A DNA stretch of 64,000 nt. It comes from Flavobacterium sp. Lineage in GTDB: Bacteria; Bacteroidota; Bacteroidia; Flavobacteriales; Flavobacteriaceae. Location: the NCBI RefSeq assembly GCF_039595935.1, contig NZ_JBCNKR010000006.1:1054001-1118000 (forward strand), in the 5' to 3' direction. Made by a program: the position numbers and the translations under genes. The first letter of the stretch is position 1, and every line of letters starts with the position of its first letter. This document shows, one piece after another, positions 46,257 through 53,946 of this stretch. A model generated the notes under the pieces. That model ran no database searches, was not told the origin of the DNA, and saw nothing but the letters and a program-made list of their open reading frames with translations.

Positions 46257-48494
46257 ATGCGCAATTTTATTTGGAGTTTATTACTATTTACTTCGGGAAT
46301 TTTTATGTCTTATTCTCAAACAAAAGGCATCGAAAAAGGAACTTATCTATCTACAAACAAAGGACAGAAAATCAAATTAAATTTATTAGATGATAATAAA
46401 TATGAATTGGTTTTCTACACGGGAGGTTACGAAATTAAAGGAGATTCCTTAAATTTCATTAATACAACAAAATCAGAAAACAGATTTGATCTTTCTTTTG
46501 CAACAGATAAAAAAGCAAAAAAGATTAAAATTAAATTTTTAGATCCGTCTTATTATTCTTTTTATATAGGAACACAAAAAGGTTCAGAAACAGTTCAATA
46601 TCAAAAACTTTCGGATATTAAAGCAAAATCAGATCCAGATTGGGAAAAAACAGATTTGGAATTTGAAATCGAAAAAACAGACTTTTTATATTTAGTTTAC
46701 GAAGAATATAACGGAAAAAGCAATGTTTATAAATATGCTTTACCCAAAGATGCTTCTGAAGTGACAATCAATTATGAATTGGAAGTTTTAGGTGATTTGA
46801 AAATTGCCGGATTTTATGATAAGAAAACAAACGAGTTGAAAATTTCTGAAAAAGGAGGAAAAAACCCGTTAGTGTTTTTAAATGAAAAAGAAGTGCAACC
46901 TGTAAAGCCTTCTAAAGTTGTTCCTCTTCAAAGTGAAATCGTTTCAAACTGGACTTATCCGGGAAAAGAAGATTATGGAACTGGAGTTGCTGTTGATACA
47001 ACGTTGTATCCACCTTTATCAACTAATACTGAAATGGCTTCGCCAGTTTATTCCAATTTTAATTTTAAATTAAAAATTGAAAACAATCTTAAAAAAGCAC
47101 TTGAATCGACTAAAGGAAGCACAAATAAATATTTAGTTGTTTTGGCTGATAGTAAAAACAAATCGATAAAAGAAAGTTTTGATGCTTTTGTAAAAGATCA
47201 GGAAACACAAACAGGATACAATATGTACGACGCCTATAATCCTCAATACGACGTTTTCAATTATTATCTGGCTGGATCTGATGACAAAAAATGGCTCAAA
47301 AATAATAAGATAACAAATGATCCGAGTGTAGTTGTTTTAAATGGAAACGGCGATGTATTAGCAGTTGCAAAATCTGATTTATCAGACAAATCATATCAGT
47401 TTAGCTATTATGGCGATTTTTACAGAAAGCTGCAGCGTGCAGATGCTTTTCTTTCTATTGATAAAGTATTCAAAAATAAAAAAGCGGCAGACGCTGATTT
47501 AATACAGGCTTTTAATAAAGCAGCTTTATTAGAAACGTCATACGATTACGATTCAGATTATGACGTGACAGTAGATAATCCAACAGAATTTGTAGTAACA
47601 AAAGCTGCGAAGCTTGATAAAAAAGAAGTAGCTCAAACCTGGAAAAAACTGATTGAAGCGCACCAAAAAGATACAAAACCCAATATGTATCTGGTAGAAA
47701 CAATTGTAAAAGAAATCAAGAATCAGGGATTTACAAAACAACTTTTTAATGAAGACAGAATTCTTAACGATACAGATTATTTAGCGATTGATTATTTGTT
47801 AAAACATTCTGATGCTATTGAGGCTGAACGTACAACATTCAATAATAAAGAAGGAGAAATTCATGTTTTAGGAAATGTAATTTCTGAAATATCATCGGCA
47901 TTACAAGCTAATACTTATATTTCTCAAGAAGATGTTTCGGGAGAAAAAAACAAAGAGAAGAACATTTCAGTTTATAAAAAAATCATTTCTTTAGGCAAAG
48001 GCAACTTTGATTCGTACCGAAATTATTTTACATATTTAGCAGAAGGTGAAGATAAAGACACTTCAAATACCACTTTTTTAAGAGAATTTACGACTTACTT
48101 TGATTCAAATTTAAAAGCAGCGAGTCCGATAGAAAAATTAGATGTTATGTATTCTGATTTGAATACTTCTTCGGATTATTATAATGCATGGAGCTCATTT
48201 AAAGATTACCATTCAAATCTTTGTAACAATGCAGCATGGAATGTTGTGTTGAAACCTCAAAATTCAAGCTTTATAAAAGACGCTATTAAATGGTCTGAAT
48301 ACAGTTTAGCGGTAACAAAAAACAATCCGTATTATTTAGACACTTTGGCGCAGTTGTATTATAAAGACGGTCAAAAAGAAAAAGCAATCGCAACGCAGAC
48401 TTTAGCTGTAAAATATACAAATGCTGATGTTGAAGAAGTAACAGCAGGCGAGATAAAAGAGACCTTATCAAAAATGCAAAACGGAACGTATTAA
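46257..48494 (+). CDS. Large exported protein of unknown function
   Basis: 745 residues with an N-terminal signal peptide (RNFIWSLLLFTSGIFMSYSQ). The first 200 residues look beta-rich. Residues about 280-385 resemble a thioredoxin-like fold in phrasing (KYLVVLADSKNKSIKESFDAF, DPSVVVLNGNGDVLAVA) but contain no Cys-x-x-Cys, so no redox role is implied. The C-terminal third is helical and ends in a tetratricopeptide-like unit (NPYYLDTLAQLYYKDGQKEKAIATQ is the region near 700-725). Not recognised as a named family. Transcribed after the barrel gene, 91 bases on. Confidence 0.7.
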   Translation: MRNFIWSLLLFTSGIFMSYSQTKGIEKGTYLSTNKGQKIKLNLLDDNKYELVFYTGGYEIKGDSLNFINTTKSENRFDLSFATDKKAKKIKIKFLDPSYYSFYIGTQKGSETVQYQKLSDIKAKSDPDWEKTDLEFEIEKTDFLYLVYEEYNGKSNVYKYALPKDASEVTINYELEVLGDLKIAGFYDKKTNELKISEKGGKNPLVFLNEKEVQPVKPSKVVPLQSEIVSNWTYPGKEDYGTGVAVDTTLYPPLSTNTEMASPVYSNFNFKLKIENNLKKALESTKGSTNKYLVVLADSKNKSIKESFDAFVKDQETQTGYNMYDAYNPQYDVFNYYLAGSDDKKWLKNNKITNDPSVVVLNGNGDVLAVAKSDLSDKSYQFSYYGDFYRKLQRADAFLSIDKVFKNKKAADADLIQAFNKAALLETSYDYDSDYDVTVDNPTEFVVTKAAKLDKKEVAQTWKKLIEAHQKDTKPNMYLVETIVKEIKNQGFTKQLFNEDRILNDTDYLAIDYLLKHSDAIEAERTTFNNKEGEIHVLGNVISEISSALQANTYISQEDVSGEKNKEKNISVYKKIISLGKGNFDSYRNYFTYLAEGEDKDTSNTTFLREFTTYFDSNLKAASPIEKLDVMYSDLNTSSDYYNAWSSFKDYHSNLCNNAAWNVVLKPQNSSFIKDAIKWSEYSLAVTKNNPYYLDTLAQLYYKDGQKEKAIATQTLAVKYTNADVEEVTAGEIKETLSKMQNGTY

Positions 48495-48518
48495 TAGATT
48501 ACGTTACAGAGCATAAAT

Positions 48519-48556
48519 AAAAATCCGATTTCTAAATTTTAGAAATCGGATTTTTT
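48519..48556. terminator. Bidirectional terminator before convergent metK
   Basis: A long stem with core AATCCGATTTCTA / TAGAAATCGGATT, flanked by A-run and T-run. It can end the unknown exported protein gene and metK transcripts. Confidence 0.88.
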
Positions 48557-48606
48557 ATATTTAAGACTAAGATGTCTAACGATCTAAGTCAGTCTAAAAA
48601 TCTGAA

Positions 48607-49857
48607 TTATAATCCAAAAGCAGCTTTTACCTGATCAACAAAATCAAGTTTTTCCCATGTAAACAACTCAACAGTAACTGTTTTTTCGTTTCCGCCCGGA
48701 GCAGAGAAAGTTTTAGTAACCGTTTCTGGTTTACGTCCCATGTGTCCATAAGCAGCCGTTTCGCTGTAAATAGGGTTTCTTAATTTTAATCTTTGCTCGA
48801 TAAAGTAAGGACGCATATCAAAGATAGACTCTACTTTTTTAGCGATTTCACCGTTAGTTAAATTTACTTTAGAAGTTCCGTAAGTTTCAATGAAAATTCC
48901 CATTGGCTCAGCAACTCCAATAGCGTAAGAAACCTGAACTAAGATTTCGTCAGCAACGCCAGCAGCAACTAAGTTTTTAGCGATATGACGAGTTGCATAA
49001 GCAGCACTTCTATCCACTTTACTTGGATCTTTTCCAGAGAATGCACCACCACCGTGAGCACCTTTTCCACCGTAAGTATCAACGATAATTTTTCTTCCTG
49101 TTAAACCAGTATCTCCGTGAGGTCCTCCAATAACGAATTTTCCTGTTGGGTTAATATGGTAGTTGATTTTATCGTTGAATAAATGTGCGTGTTTAGGGTT
49201 TTTAGCGATAATTCTTGGAATCAAAATTTCAACAATATCTTTTTTGATTTTAGCAAGCATTGCCGCTTCTTCATCAAAATCATCATGCTGAGTTGAAATA
49301 ACAATCGCATCAATACGAGTTGGTTTGTTATCGTCGCTGTATTCTAAAGTAACCTGAGATTTAGCATCCGGACGTAAATACGTGATTTCTTTGTTTTCAC
49401 GTCTTAAAATAGCTAACTCTTGTAATAATTTATGAGATAAATCTAATGCCAATGGCATGTAGTTTTCAGTTTCGTTTGTAGCGTAACCAAACATCATTCC
49501 CTGATCTCCAGCACCTTGCTCTTCTGGCTTAGCTCTGTCAACACCTTGGTTAATGTCTGCAGACTGCTCGTGAATTGCTGAAAGAATTCCACAAGAATTC
49601 GCTTCAAACATATATTCACTTTTAGTATATCCAATTTTACGGATTACCTCACGTGCAATTTGCTGTACATCAAGATAAGTATTCGATTTTACCTCACCTG
49701 CTAAAATAACCTGACCAGTAGTAACCAAAGTTTCACAAGCTACTTTTGAGTCAGCATCAAATGCCAGAAAGTTGTCAATTAATGCATCCGAAATTTGATC
49801 TGCAACTTTGTCTGGATGCCCTTCACTAACAGATTCTGACGTAAATAAATAAGCCAT
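48607..49857 (-). CDS. metK: S-adenosylmethionine synthetase
   Basis: Makes SAM from methionine and ATP; cytosolic. 416 residues with family motifs [18 protein letters not shown] (about 10-27), [28 protein letters not shown] and [19 protein letters not shown]. It is transcribed from a Bacteroidota-type promoter with a structured leader of about 165 bases that may be a SAM-II-type riboswitch, a fit for product feedback. The next genes on the other strand also belong to sulfur amino acid metabolism. Confidence 0.97.
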   Translation of the reverse strand: MAYLFTSESVSEGHPDKVADQISDALIDNFLAFDADSKVACETLVTTGQVILAGEVKSNTYLDVQQIAREVIRKIGYTKSEYMFEANSCGILSAIHEQSADINQGVDRAKPEEQGAGDQGMMFGYATNETENYMPLALDLSHKLLQELAILRRENKEITYLRPDAKSQVTLEYSDDNKPTRIDAIVISTQHDDFDEEAAMLAKIKKDIVEILIPRIIAKNPKHAHLFNDKINYHINPTGKFVIGGPHGDTGLTGRKIIVDTYGGKGAHGGGAFSGKDPSKVDRSAAYATRHIAKNLVAAGVADEILVQVSYAIGVAEPMGIFIETYGTSKVNLTNGEIAKKVESIFDMRPYFIEQRLKLRNPIYSETAAYGHMGRKPETVTKTFSAPGGNEKTVTVELFTWEKLDFVDQVKAAFGL

Positions 49858-49905
49858 AATAATTTATTAAATTAACATTAAGCGAGGAAAAGTAATTGCT
49901 GAAAG

Positions 49906-50024
49906 TGCTAAAGGAGAATACCTGCTTTAGCATTTTTTACTACTGAAATCTTGGTTTCAGCATTCATAACGAATTATTTCATTATGAAGAGGTTGCAATC
50001 AGTTCAAATTTTTCCTCTGTATTC
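49906..50024 (-). promoter_or_regulatory. Candidate SAM-II-like (long-loop) riboswitch in the metK leader
   Basis: On the minus strand: AGAGG (50018-50014) pairs with CCTCT in ATTGCAACCTCT (about 49997-49988), the loop ending in ATTGCA as in SAM-II RNAs. Two inserted hairpins follow (TTCATAA / TTATGAA and CTGAAA / TTTCAG), then ATGCTAAAGCAGG (49932-49921 region), similar to the SAM-II 3' strand with GCTAAA. A competing hairpin TGCTAAAG / CTTTAGCA (arms 49925-49932 and 49906-49913) could be the switch. Pattern judged by eye; a covariance-model search is decisive. Confidence 0.45.
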
Positions 50025-50029
50025 GCGTG

Positions 50030-50059
50030 CAAAGGTATAAAACCATTTTGATTTGCAAA
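50030..50059 (-). promoter_or_regulatory. Promoter of metK
   Basis: On the minus strand TTTG (50056-50059), 18-base spacer, TACCTTTG (50030-50037), giving a start near 50024 and a leader of about 165 bases before metK. Confidence 0.65.
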
Positions 50060-50148
50060 TTAAAGTTCAACTTTTTTTATTTTTTATAGCAGAAATTTAA
50101 CAGTAATATACTAATTTGATAGGGTAATAGAAAATATTTTGGTTTTTG

Positions 50149-50180
50149 TTTGGTCAGTTAAAAAATACTTCGCAAATTTG
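50149..50180 (+). promoter_or_regulatory. Promoter of leader A (TonB receptor gene)
   Basis: TTTG (50149-50152), 20-base spacer, CAAATTTG (50173-50180, one mismatch to TAnnTTTG). The stretch CAGTTAAAAAATACTT between the boxes recurs almost unchanged in the leader B promoter, and AATACTTCGCAAATTTG (50164-50180) matches the leader C promoter at 15 of 17 positions. Confidence 0.6.
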
Positions 50181-50203
50181 CCTCGTTAAAATAACAGAAC
50201 AAA

Positions 50204-50272
50204 ATGAAATTTACAATTTGCAATATGATGTCTTGTAAGATGCCGGAGCTATCCGCAGAGACTCTATTGTAG
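50204..50272 (+). CDS. Leader peptide A, Met/Cys-containing
   Basis: A 22-codon ORF beginning MKFTICNMMSCKMP; 4 Met (1, 8, 9, 13) and 2 Cys (6, 11) sit in the first 13 codons and none after. The ORF starts about 18 bases after the predicted transcription start and is followed by an intrinsic terminator. Its codons for Ser-Ala-Glu contain GCAGAG, which can pair with the terminator's 5' arm. The nucleotide text AATATGATGT.TTGTA is shared with leader B. A stalled ribosome on the Met/Cys codons would free the antiterminator; a ribosome at the stop codon would cover it. Translation is inferred. Confidence 0.7.
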   Translation: MKFTICNMMSCKMPELSAETLL

Positions 50273-50323
50273 TTTATTTTCAACAACATATATAGAACCT
50301 CTGCCAGAAGCAGAGGTTTTTTT
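50255..50323 (+). terminator. Attenuator A: antiterminator and intrinsic terminator
   Basis: Terminator: stem AACCTCTGC / GCAGAGGTT (50296-50304 and 50310-50318), loop CAGAA, seven T. Competing antiterminator: GCAGAG (50255-50260) with CTCTGC (50299-50304), a symmetric AC/AC internal loop, then TCTAT (50263-50267) with ATAGA (50292-50296). The two structures exclude each other because both use the terminator 5' arm. The TonB receptor gene begins 67 bases downstream. Confidence 0.78.
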
Positions 50324-50389
50324 GTTTCAAAAATAAACTTGTAAGAATTTTTTTTAAGCCAAAAACACTAATTAATCAGTAAAAAAGAA

Positions 50390-53236
50390 ATGAAGAAAAA
50401 TGTACTAATCGTTTTAGGTCTTTTGACATTTTCAGGCCTTTATGCTCAGGATAATAAAACGGAGCAGGATACTTTAAAAAATAATGAATTATCAGAAGTC
50501 ACCGTAATTGGAACCAGAAATAAAAACAGAGTAAAAACAGATGTACCGGTTCCGGTTGATGTTTTTAATATTTCTGAAATAACAAAAGGAGCGCCGCAAA
50601 CCAGTGTAACGCAGATTTTAAATTATGTTGCGCCATCTTTTACCAGTAACGCAACATCAACTGCCGATGCAACAGACCACGTTGACCCAGCACAATTAAG
50701 AGGTTTAGGCCCGGATCAGGTTTTAATTTTAGTAAACGGAAAGCGAAGACATACAAGTGCTTTAGTAAACATAAACGGATCGCCGGGAAGAGGATCTGTC
50801 GGTACAGATTTAAATGCGATTCCATCTTTCGCCATTGAAAGAATCGAAGTTTTAAGAGACGGAGCTGCAGCACAATACGGTTCTGATGCGATTGCCGGAG
50901 TAATCAATATTGTTCTAAAAAAGAATGCCAATTATCTTTCAGGAGGAATTCAATACGGAACTAATTTATCTTCGGGATCTAACAACTTTAAAGGCGGAGC
51001 AGACGGACAAACCGTTCAGGTCGATTTAAACTACGGAACTTCATTAGGGAAACCGGGAAGTTTTTTAAATGTTACTGGAACTGCTGTAACAAGACAAGCC
51101 ACAAGTCGCGCAGGAATTAGAAGCAATGCCATTTTTAATGCTTACAATGCTGTAGAAAACAGAGCCGCGCAAAACGGAGTTCAGATCAATTCACTTTTTA
51201 GCAATATCAATACAACTCCAAATTCGGCACAAATTATAAGTACGATACAGCAATATGCGCCGCAGGTAAGTTATTTTACACCGGCACAGCAAAATGCAAT
51301 TTCATCTGCAACAACAATTGCACAATTGCAGACAGCGCTAAATTTTGATGTAACTAATAATGAATTAGCTTATAGAAATCAGGAAAGAGCCGACTATAAT
51401 ATGAGTGTTGGTCAGTCAGAACTCGCTTCTGGACAAGCGTATTATAATGCAAAATATCCTTTAACAGAAACAACTTCATTATATTCATTTGGTGGAGTAT
51501 CATATAGAGATGGAAAATCGTATGCTTTTAACAGATTGCCAAATGGTTCCGGAACTTTCACGCAAGTGTATGAAAACGGATTTTTACCAGAAATTGAATC
51601 TGGAATTTTAGATGCTTCTGCAGCACTTGGAGTAAATACACAATTATTTGGTTTTGATACTGATTTGAGTTCGAACCTTGGAACAAACTCTTTTAAATAT
51701 GATGTAAACAATACTATCAATGCCACTTTGGGCGTAAATTCTCCAACAAGTTTTGATGCTGGAAAAGTTTCTTTTTTGCAAAGTACAACCAATTTAGATT
51801 TCAGCAGAAAATTTGATTTTCTTTCTGGTTTAAACGTTGCTTTTGGAGGCGAATTCAGATATGAAAATTACCAAATTAAACAAGGAGAAGAAGCTTCCTA
51901 CGGATTATATGATGTAAACGGAGCTTTGGTTTCTGGAATTCTGCCAAGCAATTCACCTTTAATTGTGACTGATTTCTTCGGAAACAAACGCGGAGCAGGA
52001 GCCCAGGGATTCTCAGGATTTCAGCCTTCAGATGCTAAAGAAAGAGACAGACGAAGCGGCGCAGCTTATCTGGATTTAGAATTAAACGCGACAGAAAACT
52101 GGCTTGTAAATGGTGCGGCACGTTATGAAAACTATTCAGATTTTGGAAGCACAATTAATTTTAAATTAGCTTCTCTTTTAAAATTAAACGAAAATATCAA
52201 CTGGAGAATTTCTGGACAAACAGGTTTTAGAGCGCCGTCTTTACAACAGAAATATTTCGAAAGCAGTTCAACACAGTTTATTAATGGTTCGCCATATCAG
52301 GTTGGCTATTTTACAAATGATTCTCAGGCAGCAAAAAGTATTGGTGTAGAAAATTTAAAACCAGAGAAATCAAAAAGCATCAGTACAGGATTTACATTTA
52401 AAATCCCAGAAGCCAATATTACAATTGCCACCGATGCTTATTTCACCAGAATCAACGACAGAATTGTTTTAACAGGTCAATATTCAAGACCAACAGACGC
52501 TCAGATTGCGGCAGCAACTTCTCCGCAGCAGGCAGAAGCTTTGACTTTGTTTCAACAGGCTTTTGATACAAAAGGTGTAGAAAGAGCTTCGTTCTGGACA
52601 AACGGAATCGACTCAGAAACGAAAGGAATTGATGTTGTAATTTCTCAAAAATATGATGTGATTCAGGATTTTGTTATCAGAAATGATTTTGCTTTAAGTT
52701 ACAATGAGACAAAAAGAGTAGGAGATTTGCATATTCCGCAGTCTATTGTTAATGCAGGAGGCGATCCTTATATATATTCATTTTTTCCTGAGTCAAGCCG
52801 AGTGTATTTAGAAGAAGCAATTCCAAAATTGAAAGCGAACTTAACCACAACTTTCAGCATTAAAAAACTGGACATTTATTTAAGAAACAGTTATTTCGGA
52901 AAAGTAACAGATCCGGGTGCAACAGATGTTAATTTAGATGGATTTGCTTCGGTATACGAACATCCGGAATACAGTGCAAAACTGGTTACCGATTTATCTT
53001 TCGGATATCAAATCAATGAACATTTTAGAGCAACAGTTGGCTTTAATAATATAGGAGATGTTTATCCGGACAGAAATAATCCATCAACTCCGGCTTTCAC
53101 AAATACAACTCCAACTTTATCTCCGGCACCAAGTACAGATTTGTCAAACGCAAATCAGTTTGCATACTCAAGAGCTGTATCGCAGTTTGGATTAAACGGA
53201 AGATTTGGTTTTGCACGTTTGAGCTTTAAATTCTAA
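50390..53236 (+). CDS. TonB-dependent receptor controlled by a Met/Cys attenuator
   Basis: 948-residue outer-membrane receptor: signal peptide (MKKNVLIVLGLLTFSGLYAQ), TonB-box-like ELSEVTVIGTR (about 34-44), plug domain (about 50-170, with LRGLGPDQVLILVNGKRRH and IERIEVLRDGAAAQYGSDAIAGVIN-type ending written in part), then a 22-strand barrel ending GFARLSFKF. No SusD partner is present. The Met/Cys leader and the neighbouring metK and metY suggest uptake of a sulfur-containing compound such as methionine, a peptide, a corrinoid used by methionine synthase, or an organosulfur source; this is inference from context. Confidence 0.9.
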   Translation: MKKNVLIVLGLLTFSGLYAQDNKTEQDTLKNNELSEVTVIGTRNKNRVKTDVPVPVDVFNISEITKGAPQTSVTQILNYVAPSFTSNATSTADATDHVDPAQLRGLGPDQVLILVNGKRRHTSALVNINGSPGRGSVGTDLNAIPSFAIERIEVLRDGAAAQYGSDAIAGVINIVLKKNANYLSGGIQYGTNLSSGSNNFKGGADGQTVQVDLNYGTSLGKPGSFLNVTGTAVTRQATSRAGIRSNAIFNAYNAVENRAAQNGVQINSLFSNINTTPNSAQIISTIQQYAPQVSYFTPAQQNAISSATTIAQLQTALNFDVTNNELAYRNQERADYNMSVGQSELASGQAYYNAKYPLTETTSLYSFGGVSYRDGKSYAFNRLPNGSGTFTQVYENGFLPEIESGILDASAALGVNTQLFGFDTDLSSNLGTNSFKYDVNNTINATLGVNSPTSFDAGKVSFLQSTTNLDFSRKFDFLSGLNVAFGGEFRYENYQIKQGEEASYGLYDVNGALVSGILPSNSPLIVTDFFGNKRGAGAQGFSGFQPSDAKERDRRSGAAYLDLELNATENWLVNGAARYENYSDFGSTINFKLASLLKLNENINWRISGQTGFRAPSLQQKYFESSSTQFINGSPYQVGYFTNDSQAAKSIGVENLKPEKSKSISTGFTFKIPEANITIATDAYFTRINDRIVLTGQYSRPTDAQIAAATSPQQAEALTLFQQAFDTKGVERASFWTNGIDSETKGIDVVISQKYDVIQDFVIRNDFALSYNETKRVGDLHIPQSIVNAGGDPYIYSFFPESSRVYLEEAIPKLKANLTTTFSIKKLDIYLRNSYFGKVTDPGATDVNLDGFASVYEHPEYSAKLVTDLSFGYQINEHFRATVGFNNIGDVYPDRNNPSTPAFTNTTPTLSPAPSTDLSNANQFAYSRAVSQFGLNGRFGFARLSFKF

Positions 53237-53247
53237 AGAAAATATAG

Positions 53248-53344
53248 GCCACTCCCGATAGCTATCGGGATATGGGATTAAACGAATTAGCACTGATTTT
53301 TAAAATCAATGTAATCTTTTATCCCGATAGCTATCGGGAGTGGC
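53248..53344. repeat. Inverted pair of CCCGATAGCTATCGGG palindromes
   Basis: Two perfect 16-bp palindromes (53254-53269 and 53323-53338) lie inside 25-bp arms (53248-53272 and 53320-53344) that are exact inverted copies of each other, with GCCACT / AGTGGC at the outer ends and a 47-base centre without a gene. REP/BIME-like organisation, just after the receptor gene; could also act as a terminator or mRNA-stabilising structure. Confidence 0.75.
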
Positions 53345-53425
53345 AACCTTTCAGAATAATTTAGTCAGCTGAAAGGCTTGATTTTAGTGACTTACAAAAA
53401 TTTATTGTTAAATATCAAAATTTTA

Positions 53426-53457
53426 TTTGGCAGTTAAAAAAATACTTATTACATTTA
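53426..53457 (+). promoter_or_regulatory. Promoter of leader B (small protein and metY)
   Basis: TTTG (53426-53429), 20-base spacer, TACATTTA (53450-53457). The spacer text CAGTTAAAAAAATACTT is the same as in the leader A promoter apart from a one-base difference in the A-run. Confidence 0.6.
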
Positions 53458-53504
53458 CTCTATCGAATTAGTCGAGTTTAAAAATGAATTAATTTTTAAT
53501 TACA

Positions 53505-53585
53505 ATGAAAACAATAGCAGGAAAAAATATGATGTGTTGTAGTGTGATGCAAATGTGCATCCAACCTTGCTGTTGCCAAAAGTGA
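53505..53585 (+). CDS. Leader peptide B, very rich in Met and Cys
   Basis: A 26-codon ORF with 5 Met (1, 9, 10, 15, 17) and 6 Cys (11, 12, 18, 22, 23, 24), including NMMCCSVMQMC and a closing CCCQK. Such a composition is far from random and typical of amino-acid-sensing leader peptides. The last codons (TGC CAA AAG) supply the CCAAAAG strand that pairs with the following terminator. A start 42 bases after the predicted transcription start fits. It could alternatively be a real metal-binding micropeptide, but its position before a terminator and metY favours attenuation. Confidence 0.8.
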   Translation: MKTIAGKNMMCCSVMQMCIQPCCCQK

Positions 53586-53650
53586 AAGATACAATCTTTG
53601 TTATAGTTAAGCTATAAGCCCTTTTGGTCGCCATCCGAAAGGGCTTTTTT
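53575..53650 (+). terminator. Attenuator B: antiterminator and intrinsic terminator
   Basis: Terminator: AAGCCCTTT / AAAGGGCTT (53616-53624 and 53638-53646) extended by GG/CC, then T-run to 53650. Competing antiterminator: CCAAAAG (53576-53582, plus a G-U pair at 53575) with CTTTTGG (53621-53627). Between the antiterminator arms two small hairpins can stack: AAAGAT-aca-ATCTTT (53585-53599) and TTATAG / CTATAA (about 53600-53616). A terminating ribosome at 53583-53585 would cover the antiterminator strand. Confidence 0.82.
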
Positions 53651-53676
53651 CATTTCAATACTTTAAATTAAAAATC

Positions 53677-53865
53677 ATGAAAACATTAAATTCCATAGCA
53701 GTCGAATATTTATTGAGAAACGATTCTCAAAAAGACAATATTAAATCTGAAGAAATATCAAGAGAAATTAGAAGAATAAATGCAGAGCAGGATAGAAAAG
53801 TTCAAAAATCATTATTGTTTCAAATGTATGATCCTGAACTCGAACGAGAATTTTCTTTTGCTTAA
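53677..53865 (+). CDS. Small protein of unknown function, SLLFxMY motif
   Basis: 62-residue hydrophilic, probably helical protein (KSEEISREIRRINAEQDRKV in the middle) with a hydrophobic C-terminal motif VQKSLLFQMYDPELEREF. The same pattern, S-L-L-F-x-M-Y-x-x-E-x-E-x-x-F in spirit, ends the 66-residue product at 57095, which also sits directly behind a Met/Cys attenuator. It starts 27 bases after the terminator and precedes metY by 81 bases. No known family recognised; a partner or regulator of sulfur amino acid enzymes is conceivable. Confidence 0.65.
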   Translation: MKTLNSIAVEYLLRNDSQKDNIKSEEISREIRRINAEQDRKVQKSLLFQMYDPELEREFSFA

Positions 53866-53946
53866 ATCCATTCATAATTTCAATTTCAAAAACCAATATC
53901 AATTACAATATATAAGTATTAACAATATTTAAAAAACTAAGAAATC

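Noticed and set aside
49906..49938. Plus-strand intrinsic terminator (TGCTAAAG...CTTTAGCATTTTTT)
   Set aside because: No plus-strand gene or promoter precedes it; better explained as part of the metK leader structure on the minus strand.
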